5,563 nt of DNA from Pseudomonadota bacterium (GCA_021805485.1 JAJZFF010000605.1:1-5563); one strand, 5' to 3'; counted from the stretch's first letter, positions 1 to 5,364 are shown. Translations and numbers: made by a program. The notes: generated from the sequence alone by a model not told the origin.

Positions 1-1766
1 AGGGCGGATTGCGGGCCGCAGAGAATCTCCCGCAACTGCGGCGCCGCCTTGCGCATGTCCGGGCCGAGCGCGGCGGCGAATCCCTGTTTCGGGCGGTTCA
101 TGACCGAGGCAGGCAGCAGCGACGCCGCCACGTCGCGCAGGATCGCCTTGCCGCGGCCGTCGCGCAGCTTCATGTGCGTCGGCAGCGCCAGGCCGAAGGC
201 CAGCAGGCGCGGATCGAGCAGCGGGCAGCGCACCTCGAGGCCGACCGCCATGCTCGTGCGGTCCGTCTTGACCAGGATATCGCCGGGCAGCCAGGTGGCG
301 AGGTCGATCCGCTGGGCAATGCGCAGCGCGTCGTCGTCCTCATGTTCCGCGGCGATGGCATGAAAGCGCGTGGCGGGATCATGGCCTTCGATATCGCGAC
401 GGAAGCCGGTGCTGAACAAACCGTGGCGCGTCGTTGCCTCGCTGCGGCCGACGCTGCGATAATACGCCTCGGCGGAGTCGAGGCTGAGTTCGGTGAGGGT
501 CGATTTCGCCCGCAGCCAGCGCGGCGCGGCGTCGAGCTTCGGATAGGCGCGGGCGATCGTGCCGATCACGCGGCGGCGGACCGCTCCGGGCAGCATGCGC
601 CGCGCCGCGTCGGTGAGGTGATGGAACCGGTATCGCCGATACCCGCCGAACGCCTCATCGCCACCATCGCCGGACAGCGCGACGGTAACGTGCCGCCGCG
701 CCAGGGCCGCGACGGCGCGGCTCGGGACCGAGGAATGATCGCCGAACGGTTCGCCGAACATCGCGGCCTGGGCAGCGGCATCGCCGAGAATGGTGTGAGC
801 CGACATCTCCGCGGTTTCGTGCTCGGCCCCGCAATGGCGGGCGATCTCGCTCGCGGCCTCCCGTTCGTCGGCCTCGGGGAAGCCGATCGTGAAGCAGTGG
901 AGCGGCTGGTCGGTCCGGCGCGCCGCGAGCGCGACGACGCAGCCCGAATCGATGCCACCCGATAAAAACGCGCCGAGCGGAACATCGGCGATCATCCGCT
1001 TGGCCACTGCATCCTCGAACATGCCGCCCATGACATCGGCGGCCTCGCGGGCATCGGTCGGCGGATGGGCGCTCGGCAGACTCCAGTAGCGGAAGGGGGC
1101 CGGCAGCGGCCGGTCGGCCTCGATCAGCATCGCATGGGCAGGCGGCAGTTTGCGGATGTCGCGGAACACGGAGGCCGGGTCGGGAATATAGCCAAGCGCG
1201 AGAAAATCCTCGATCGCCGTCGGGTCGAGCCGGTCGGTCAGGCCCGGAACCGGCCCGAGCGCGGCGAGTTCCGAGCCGAAAGCCAGCGTGCCGTCCGGCG
1301 CCGTGCCGTAATAGAGGGGTTTCTTGCCGATCCGGTCGCGGGCCAGCAGAAGCTGGCGCGTCCGCCGGTCCCACAGCGCGAAGGCGAACATGCCATCGAG
1401 CCGGTCGAGCACCCCGGCCCCCCATTGGCGCCAGCCGTTGAGGATGGTTTCGGTATCCCCCCGCGTGCGGAAGCTCTGACCCAGTTCCGTCAGTTCGGCG
1501 GCAAGCTGGCGGAAATTGTAGATCTCCCCGTTGAACACGATGGTCTGCGCCCCATCGGCGCTGTGCATCGGCTGCGGGCTACCGGCCAGGTCGATCACCG
1601 CAAGCCGGCGAAACCCGAGCCCGATCTGCCCGTCGAGCGCGAGCCCTTCGGAGTCGGGGCCGCGATGCGCGATGGCATCGGTCATGCGCTGGAGAAGGGC
1701 GCCATTAACCGGACCGGACCGGGCGAAAACGGAGTCACTCCGAAATAATCCGGTCAGGCCGCACAT
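1..1766 (-). CDS. Asparagine synthase-type glutamine amidotransferase, EPS-associated (C-terminus beyond window)
   Basis: Two-domain AsnB-family enzyme: an N-terminal class II glutaminase releases ammonia from glutamine, and a C-terminal ATP-pyrophosphatase domain adenylates a carboxylate for amidation. It begins MCGLTGLF; Cys2 is the expected nucleophile after Met removal, which fixes the start at 1766 although no Shine-Dalgarno is visible. Glutaminase motifs: HRGPDSEG (34-41), FRRLAVIDL (52-60), FNGEIYN (78-84), RGDTE (102-106). Synthetase motifs: PP-loop SGGIDSG (269-275; the family usually has Ser or Thr at the last position), SGDGGDE (365-371), LEVRCPLLD and, near the edge, NRPKQGF. 588 codons are visible without a stop; relatives run about 550-640 residues, so only the tail is missing. 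In EPS loci such enzymes are thought to amidate a uronic acid or other sugar carboxylate rather than make free asparagine; that role is inferred from context. It is the only gene here transcribed leftward from the AT-rich intergenic region. Confidence 0.95.
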   Translation of the reverse strand, partial: MCGLTGLFRSDSVFARSGPVNGALLQRMTDAIAHRGPDSEGLALDGQIGLGFRRLAVIDLAGSPQPMHSADGAQTIVFNGEIYNFRQLAAELTELGQSFRTRGDTETILNGWRQWGAGVLDRLDGMFAFALWDRRTRQLLLARDRIGKKPLYYGTAPDGTLAFGSELAALGPVPGLTDRLDPTAIEDFLALGYIPDPASVFRDIRKLPPAHAMLIEADRPLPAPFRYWSLPSAHPPTDAREAADVMGGMFEDAVAKRMIADVPLGAFLSGGIDSGCVVALAARRTDQPLHCFTIGFPEADEREAASEIARHCGAEHETAEMSAHTILGDAAAQAAMFGEPFGDHSSVPSRAVAALARRHVTVALSGDGGDEAFGGYRRYRFHHLTDAARRMLPGAVRRRVIGTIARAYPKLDAAPRWLRAKSTLTELSLDSAEAYYRSVGRSEATTRHGLFSTGFRRDIEGHDPATRFHAIAAEHEDDDALRIAQRIDLATWLPGDILVKTDRTSMAVGLEVRCPLLDPRLLAFGLALPTHMKLRDGRGKAILRDVAASLLPASVMNRPKQGFAAALGPDMRKAAPQLREILCGPQSA

Positions 1767-1800
1767 GGGTTCAAATGTCCGAAACCGGTCATATCGCCTT

Positions 1801-1806
1801 TGTCAA
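1801..1806 (-). promoter_or_regulatory. Perfect TTGACA -35 hexamer (alternative leftward promoter)
   Basis: On the minus strand 1806-1801 reads TTGACA, facing the amidotransferase. No recognisable TATAAT-like element lies 16-18 bases downstream (TTCGGA at 1783-1778 with a 17-base spacer). If functional, transcription would begin only a few bases before the ATG at 1766, giving an almost leaderless message. That would fit the absence of a Shine-Dalgarno sequence but is speculative. Confidence 0.22.
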
Positions 1807-1848
1807 AAATGGATGTTTTCACGGTCTTTTTACGATTCAAAACAACAA

Positions 1849-1875
1849 TTGATAGAAATCGAATTTAGCTATAAT
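1849..1875 (+). promoter_or_regulatory. Candidate sigma-70-type promoter toward the microprotein
   Basis: TTGATA (1849-1854, 5/6 match to the -35 consensus) is followed after 15 bases by a perfect TATAAT (1870-1875). The spacer is shorter than the usual 16-18 bases, which weakens the call. Transcription would start near 1882, giving a leader of about 80 bases before the ATG at 1964. Confidence 0.35.
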
Positions 1876-1889
1876 TATATCATAAATTC
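1861..1889. repeat. Nested inverted repeat (candidate operator)
   Basis: Outer arms GAATTTA (1861-1867) and TAAATTC (1883-1889) are perfect reverse complements. Between them lies the perfect 10-bp palindrome TATAATTATA (1870-1879), almost concentric: the centres are 1875 and 1874.5, and the arms are separated from the core by 2 and 3 bases. The structure covers candidate -10 elements of both strands, so a dimeric regulator bound here would be placed to control both divergent genes. Part of the symmetry could arise by chance in such AT-rich DNA, but the near-coincident centres argue against that. Confidence 0.6.
1874..1882 (-). promoter_or_regulatory. Candidate extended -10 promoter toward the amidotransferase
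   Basis: On the minus strand the sequence reads TGATATAAT: a perfect TATAAT (1879-1874) preceded by the TGn extended -10 motif (1882-1880), which can work with a poor -35. The nearest good -35, TTGTCA at 1899-1894, is only 14 bases upstream and so is badly spaced. Predicted transcription start is near 1867, giving a leader of about 100 bases before the amidotransferase ATG at 1766. Confidence 0.4.
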
Positions 1890-1892
1890 TTA

Positions 1893-1898
1893 TTGACA
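1893..1898 (+). promoter_or_regulatory. Perfect TTGACA -35 hexamer (alternative rightward promoter)
   Basis: A perfect -35 consensus faces the microprotein. The best -10 at 16-19 bases is poor (GAATGT at 1915-1920 or TGTAGA at 1918-1923, each 3/6). Alphaproteobacterial promoters often keep TTGAC strongly and the -10 weakly, so it remains possible. The transcript would start near 1928, about 36 bases before the ATG. Confidence 0.3.
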
Positions 1899-1933
1899 AT
1901 GCGTCTTGTGAGGCGAATGTAGAAAGCCATTGT
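1896..1933 (+). other. Possible leader hairpin upstream of the microprotein
   Basis: ACAATG (1896-1901) pairs with CATTGT (1928-1933). Immediately inside, CGTCT (1902-1906) can pair with AGGCG (1911-1915), with one G-U pair, around a TGTG loop, leaving 1916-1927 as a one-sided bulge. This gives about 11 stacked pairs in the predicted 5' leader, ending roughly 30 bases before the ATG. It could affect translation or mRNA stability, or may be chance pairing. There is no run of T after it, so it is not an intrinsic terminator. Confidence 0.25.
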
Positions 1934-1954
1934 AACAAGCATCGCGGGTGAATT

Positions 1955-1963
1955 GAGATCGGA
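1955..1963 (+). promoter_or_regulatory. Weak ribosome-binding site of the microprotein ORF
   Basis: GAGATCGGA directly precedes the tandem ATG. GAG (1955-1957) sits 6 bases before the first ATG and 9 before the second, so the spacing suits either start; the GGA that abuts the first ATG is too close to serve it. This does not settle which ATG is used. Confidence 0.35.
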
Positions 1964-2107
1964 ATGATGTCGCGTCTGAGTGCCGCGGCAAGATACATCC
2001 GCCGCGAGGATGCTGAACGGCTCGCCTGGCCGAAGGCGGCGCTGCTGATTTTTTGCGTCTCGGTCATGGCCTGGGCCGTCATTCTCGGATTGCTCATCTG
2101 GATCTGA
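1964..2107 (+). CDS. Putative single-pass inner-membrane microprotein (47 aa)
   Basis: I do not recognise the family. The ORF opens with tandem ATG codons (1964 and 1967) and ends at TGA 2105-2107; an in-frame TGA at 1949-1951 limits upstream extension. GAG at 1955-1957 is a modest ribosome-binding match, 6 or 9 bases from the two starts. Residues 1-24 form a basic, probably amphipathic segment (MMSRLSAAARYIRREDAERL then AWPK; net charge about +3). Residues 25-47 are an uninterrupted hydrophobic stretch rich in Ile, Leu, Val and Trp that ends at the C-terminus, predicting an N-in single transmembrane helix without a periplasmic domain. 36 of 47 third positions are G or C, consistent with coding in this genome. 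It is divergent from the amidotransferase and its 3' end overlaps the opposing glycosyltransferase gene by 14 bp. A role as membrane accessory or regulator of glycan assembly is inferred only from position; a spurious ORF remains possible. Confidence 0.6.
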   Translation: MMSRLSAAARYIRREDAERLAWPKAALLIFCVSVMAWAVILGLLIWI

Positions 2108-3191
2108 AGGCTCCGTTCGGTGCGAGGAGGCCGAGCCAGTCCGCCGTCATCCGCGCCACATCGAACAGCGTCTCGGCGCGGCGGCGATTGGCAGTGCCGA
2201 TCACGGAACCATCCATTGCCCCGGCCGCCCTGAAGGCGCCGGCCAGCGCGTCGTCGCTGCGGTCCGTCAGCAGTCCATGGTTCGGCTCCGCGACCATGGC
2301 GCGGATATCGCCGACCGCCGTCGCGATCACGGGCAGCCCGCTCGCCATCGCCTCGATCACGGAGAGCGGCATCTGCTCGGTGTCCGAGGATAGCGCGAAC
2401 AGATCCGCCGCACGATAGAGTGGCGCCGGATCGGCGACATCGCCGAGAAATTCGACATCCAGGGACAGGCGGGCCGCGAGGTCCCTCAGCGCGGCACCCT
2501 CGGGGCCGTCACCCGCGATGAGCAGGCGCGGCCGCGGCGTCAGGTCCGCCAGAGCGAGCGCGCGCAGCAGCCGGCCGAGATTTTTCTCCGGCCGCAGTCC
2601 GGCGACGCAGAGAACGGTCAGCCCGCTCCCCTCGATCCGGACCGGTGCCGCGGGATGAAAGCGCTCAAGGTCGATACCGTTGGCGATGTAGTGGAGGCGC
2701 TGCGGGGGCAGGCGCCAGACCTGCCGGGCAATGTCGTTCAGCGTTGCCGAGGGTACGACGATCTCGCTCCATCGCAGCGCGATCCGCCGTGTGAGGACGC
2801 GGCGGCGCAGCTGGCCCTGGCGCTCCTCCGGCCCGAAACCGTCCTCGGTGTGGATATGCTGGCGAATTCCGGCGAGCGGCCGGGCCATCGCCCATTCGAT
2901 CGAGCCCCAGTTGCTCGTGATCAGCAGGTCCGGGCCGATCTCCCGCAGCACCGCGCGGATGCGGCGCAGTCGCCCGGGTAGCGAGGGGGCCGGCGCGGGC
3001 GGATCGATGAAGGTGACGTCGAGGCCGGGATCAAGATGGCTCCGGCAGCCGGTCTGCCGGTCGAGGGCGACGATCGCGTGGCGGAACCGCGCGCCGAACC
3101 GGTTGGCCAGCGTCGCCATGCGCATCTGCGCGCCGCCGACGGCGAAGCTGGGGAAGACATGCAAGATCAGCATCGCGGCGGGCGGCGTCAT
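2094..3191 (-). CDS. GT4-family glycosyltransferase, last gene of the operon
   Basis: 365-residue GT-B fold retaining glycosyltransferase that transfers a sugar from a nucleotide donor, probably to a lipid-linked glycan at the cytoplasmic membrane face. The N-terminal acceptor domain starts with the beta-strand MLILHVFPSF and a glycine loop AVGGAQ (17-22). The C-terminal GT4 (Glycos_transf_1) domain shows NGIDLERF (171-178), LRPEKN (199-204), AGDGPEG (226-232) and EQMPLSVIEAMASGLPV (272-288), containing the EX7E pair E272/E280. The chosen start overlaps the preceding gene's stop as ATGA (3191-3188); an internal Met7 is an alternative. The open frame continues upstream to 3980, but that part is arginine-rich out-of-frame shadow of the previous gene. 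The short N-terminus with a GGAQ loop resembles the sugar transferases of XrtA-linked EPS loci, but donor and acceptor cannot be read from sequence. Its last 14 bases overlap the oppositely oriented microprotein ORF. Confidence 0.93.
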   Translation of the reverse strand: MTPPAAMLILHVFPSFAVGGAQMRMATLANRFGARFRHAIVALDRQTGCRSHLDPGLDVTFIDPPAPAPSLPGRLRRIRAVLREIGPDLLITSNWGSIEWAMARPLAGIRQHIHTEDGFGPEERQGQLRRRVLTRRIALRWSEIVVPSATLNDIARQVWRLPPQRLHYIANGIDLERFHPAAPVRIEGSGLTVLCVAGLRPEKNLGRLLRALALADLTPRPRLLIAGDGPEGAALRDLAARLSLDVEFLGDVADPAPLYRAADLFALSSDTEQMPLSVIEAMASGLPVIATAVGDIRAMVAEPNHGLLTDRSDDALAGAFRAAGAMDGSVIGTANRRRAETLFDVARMTADWLGLLAPNGAFRSR

Positions 3192-4306
3192 GTGCGGGTG
3201 GCGAGGGCGATGATGCGTGCCGCGTTCTCGTCCCACAGATAGGGGCGTGACAGCACTTCCGCGCGCGCGGCGCGGCTGAGGCGGGCGCGCAGCGCCGGAT
3301 CGGCGGCAAGCCGGCGCACCGCGCGCCACAGCGCCGCCCGATCGCCCGGATCGACCAGCAGCGCGGTACGCTCGTGGGTCAGGACCTCCCTGATATTGGG
3401 CTGGTCGGGGGCGACGATGGCGCAGCCAGCGGCCATGTATTCGAACAGCTTCAGCGGTGAGGCATAGGCGACGGAGGCGGGCTGCAGCGCGATATCGATG
3501 CCCGCGAGAAGGGCCGGAACCGCCTCGCGGTCGACAAGACCTGCGAAGCGCACCCGGTTCTCGATCCCGAGCGCGGCGGCGCGGGCCCGCAGGTCGGGCA
3601 GTGCGGGCCCGGTCCCGGCGATCACGAGGTCGAGCGGCAGGGTGCTGTCGCGAGCCATGTCGTCGATGATCAGGTCGAGCCCGTGCCAGGGGCGGACGAA
3701 GCCGATGAACCCGAGCGCAGGCGTGCGGGCGGCGGTGCGGTCCGGTTCGGGGAACCGGCCGATATCGACGCCGTTCGGCGTGATGGTGATGCGTTCGGCC
3801 GGTGCGCCCTCGGCCACGAGAATGTCGCCCAGCACGCGGGTGACGGCGAAAACCCGGTCCGCGGCGCGCCAGACGGCGCGTTCCCCGGCGCGCGCAACCG
3901 CTTTCAGGCGCAGGCTGCCATGCTGCGCGCGCTCGTCGGCCAGCGGGGAATTGACCTCGACGAAGTAGCGGCAGCCGCACAGCCGCGCGGTCCAGGCGCC
4001 GGCCAGGAAAAACAGGTTGTAGCGCTCGTAGATCAGGTCGGGCCGGAATGTCCGCGCCGCGCGCCAGAGGCGCCAGAAGGCGGGCAGATTATAGGCAAGT
4101 TCTGCCAGTTCGCCGATGGCGGCGGGTAGCACCCGGCGCAGCGCACCGGCCGCGCCGCCGGAATCGCCGAAGCGTGACGCGGCGTAGGCGCCGGGGCCGA
4201 CCACGAGCACCTCGTGCCCGGCCCGCCGGAACGCGGCGATCAGGTCCTCGAGATGGACGGACTGGCCGTCGCGCGACTGGATCCGGTGGCTGTAGAGAAT
4301 TTTCAT
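3188..4306 (-). CDS. GT4-family glycosyltransferase
   Basis: 372-residue GT-B glycosyltransferase, probably adding one sugar of the repeat unit. The N-terminal domain begins MKILYSHRIQSRDGQSVHLE, with the usual loop after the first strand, and later has PDLIYERYNLFF (89-100), a motif common in EPS-locus GT4 proteins. The donor domain shows TPNGVDIGRF (176-185), GFVRPWHG (202-209), AGTGPALPDL (230-239) and SPLKLFEYMAAGCAIVAPD (283-301). The second Glu of the EX7E motif is E289, while the position of the first is Tyr281, as in the subset of GT4 enzymes carrying a P-x-KLFEYMA motif. The start at 4306 overlaps the stop of the GNAT-like gene as ATGA; the stop in turn overlaps the start of the next glycosyltransferase. 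The in-frame extension to 4741 is shadow. No good Shine-Dalgarno is present, consistent with translational coupling. Substrate unknown. Confidence 0.93.
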   Translation of the reverse strand: MKILYSHRIQSRDGQSVHLEDLIAAFRRAGHEVLVVGPGAYAASRFGDSGGAAGALRRVLPAAIGELAELAYNLPAFWRLWRAARTFRPDLIYERYNLFFLAGAWTARLCGCRYFVEVNSPLADERAQHGSLRLKAVARAGERAVWRAADRVFAVTRVLGDILVAEGAPAERITITPNGVDIGRFPEPDRTAARTPALGFIGFVRPWHGLDLIIDDMARDSTLPLDLVIAGTGPALPDLRARAAALGIENRVRFAGLVDREAVPALLAGIDIALQPASVAYASPLKLFEYMAAGCAIVAPDQPNIREVLTHERTALLVDPGDRAALWRAVRRLAADPALRARLSRAARAEVLSRPYLWDENAARIIALATRT

Positions 4307-5364
4307 GAGGGAACGCCGCTCAACTGCTCTGGCCGTCTGCGGGCGCGGCGCAGCGCGCCGAGTCGCTCGCGGGCGAGCGTGGCGAGGCCGGCGGCGCTGC
4401 GCGGATTGATCAGCAGCAGTCCGGCCATGGTCCTGTGCCGGGAAACCCAGTCGCGCTTGTAGCGATCGTCGCCGCGCCCGAAATCGAGATGGTCCACGGC
4501 GTCGGCGGTGAGGATCGACCTGATCATCAGCGCGGTCAGAACCGTCCCGGGCGAGCGCGCCACGGCGCCCTCGACATGCGCCAGCTTGAGCAGATAGGCG
4601 CGGCTGCCGCTGATCGCCCAGTATTGCGCGGCGATCGGCCCGTCGGCATCGGCGAGAACTCCGGCGCGCAGCACTCCCGCACGCGCCAGGCCGCGCATGA
4701 CAAGTCCGTTGATTCCGGCGAAGGGCTCGGCGGGCTTCCATGATCGCTCGTAAACCGCGTCGAACTGCGCGACCGCCTGCTCAAGGCCGAGCGGTTCATG
4801 GTCGTGGTCGAGGCCGGACAGCACGCTCCCGAAGCCGAAGCGGCGAAACCGCAGCGCGCCGGCGGCCCGGATCCGCCGGCGGATGGTGTTGCGCAGCGCG
4901 CCCGGCCGGCCGGCCAGCCATCGCTCGAAATTGCCATCGACCGGCATGAACCAGTTGCTGAAATGATCGAACCGGCTGACGGCGAGGCCCTGCGCCGAGG
5001 CCGCCTGTTCCAGGTCGACGATGGCCGGATCGTCCGGGTCGAGCGCGTCGAGCCGGACGACGCCGCGCACATGGCTCATGAGATGGCGGGCGACGGCGGA
5101 CGGATCGCGACGAAGCGGCCGGAACGCGAGCGTGTAGTGGCTGGTCATCCCGGCCACTGGCACAAGCTTGCCCCCCCTTGCCCGGCACCATAGCGGCAGG
5201 GTCGCGCCGTCATGCGCGAGCGCTGCGGGAACCAGATCGCGCGGCCGCGCCGCTTTGGCGATCATGTCGAACCAGAGGAAACTGCCGAACAGGTCGCGCG
5301 CCGGATCGGCCCATCCGGTGGCGTCTGGACCGGGCCATGGCATGATGTCCGCCGCGCCGGTCAT
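4303..5364 (-). CDS. GNAT-superfamily CelD/BcsL (FemAB-like) protein
   Basis: 353-residue protein of the Acetyltransf_6/FemAB-like type, a tandem-GNAT fold family that transfers acyl or aminoacyl groups and recurs in EPS and exosortase-linked loci. Recognisable elements: an N-terminal half with SHYTLAFRPL (75-84) and WFMPVDGNFERWL (138-150); YERSWKPAEPF (205-215), where Ser-Trp-Lys is typical of the family; AAQYWAISGSRAYLLKLAH (245-263), the usual A-x-x-W strand followed by a K-x-A-H segment; SPGTVL (271-276), the acyl-CoA-loop-like part; and LDFGRGDDRYKRDW (293-306), the diagnostic D-x-G-x-G-D-x-x-YK element. The length fits FemAB-type XrtA-associated proteins (about 350). The start at 5364 is an ATGA overlap with the upstream glycosyltransferase; Met8 is an alternative. 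No signal peptide or membrane segment is evident, so it is probably cytoplasmic, modifying a glycan precursor. The real substrate is unknown. A G7 tract lies in the coding strand at 5177-5171. Confidence 0.85.
   Translation of the reverse strand: MTGAADIMPWPGPDATGWADPARDLFGSFLWFDMIAKAARPRDLVPAALAHDGATLPLWCRARGGKLVPVAGMTSHYTLAFRPLRRDPSAVARHLMSHVRGVVRLDALDPDDPAIVDLEQAASAQGLAVSRFDHFSNWFMPVDGNFERWLAGRPGALRNTIRRRIRAAGALRFRRFGFGSVLSGLDHDHEPLGLEQAVAQFDAVYERSWKPAEPFAGINGLVMRGLARAGVLRAGVLADADGPIAAQYWAISGSRAYLLKLAHVEGAVARSPGTVLTALMIRSILTADAVDHLDFGRGDDRYKRDWVSRHRTMAGLLLINPRSAAGLATLARERLGALRRARRRPEQLSGVPS

Larger units (their letters stand above)
1767..1963. promoter_or_regulatory. AT-rich divergent intergenic control region
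   Basis: This 197-bp gap separates the start of the leftward amidotransferase gene from the start of the rightward microprotein ORF, so it must carry the promoters of both if the latter is expressed. Hand count gives 25 G/C in the 100 bases 1801-1900, against strongly GC-rich flanks. It holds a nested palindrome, TATAAT hexamers on both strands and two outward-facing TTGACA hexamers. No convincing ORF is present: the open frames crossing it from either side are shadows of neighbouring genes. AT-rich TpA-containing DNA of this kind is a typical target of nucleoid-associated or Ros/MucR-type repressors that control EPS genes in Alphaproteobacteria, but no specific regulator can be assigned from sequence alone. 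Confidence 0.75.

Noticed and set aside
9..965. Plus-strand open frame of 318 codons
   Set aside because: It lies fully antisense to the amidotransferase, whose motifs are unmistakable. The Arg/Ala/Gly-rich translation has no recognisable domain; it is a by-product of strong G/C third-position bias.
1065..1748. Plus-strand open frame of 227 codons
   Set aside because: Antisense to the N-terminal glutaminase domain of the amidotransferase, with low-complexity Arg/Glu/Pro-rich content and no family resemblance.
1768..1786. Small hairpin (GGTT/AACC) just before the amidotransferase start
   Set aside because: Only 4 bp of stem with an 11-base loop; not distinguishable from chance and not a riboswitch or attenuator.
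1531..1896. Plus-strand open frame running into the AT-rich region
   Set aside because: The first two thirds are antisense to the amidotransferase and the rest simply lacks stops by chance. Composition changes mid-frame and there is no start context.
1767..1963. Mobile element remnant, CRISPR repeat or tRNA in the AT-rich gap
   Set aside because: No terminal inverted repeats, target duplication, transposase fragment, regularly spaced repeats or cloverleaf-like pairing were found.
1837..2097. Minus-strand open frame of 86 codons opposite the microprotein
   Set aside because: It crosses the AT-rich control region, its codon use changes abruptly there, and it has no coherent hydrophobic or domain pattern. 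The plus-strand frame has better coding features.
3192..3980. In-frame upstream extension of the glycosyltransferase that starts at 3191
   Set aside because: The extension translates as an Arg-rich out-of-frame copy of the preceding glycosyltransferase. The ATGA overlap and the canonical N-terminal strand set the start at 3191.
4307..4741. In-frame upstream extension of the glycosyltransferase that starts at 4306
   Set aside because: It is shadow sequence inside the GNAT-like gene; MKILYSHR at 4306 is a typical GT4 N-terminus with an ATGA junction.
4798..5193. Plus-strand open frame of 131 codons antisense to the GNAT-like gene
   Set aside because: No motif, composition typical of an antisense frame in GC-rich DNA, and the minus-strand gene explains the region.
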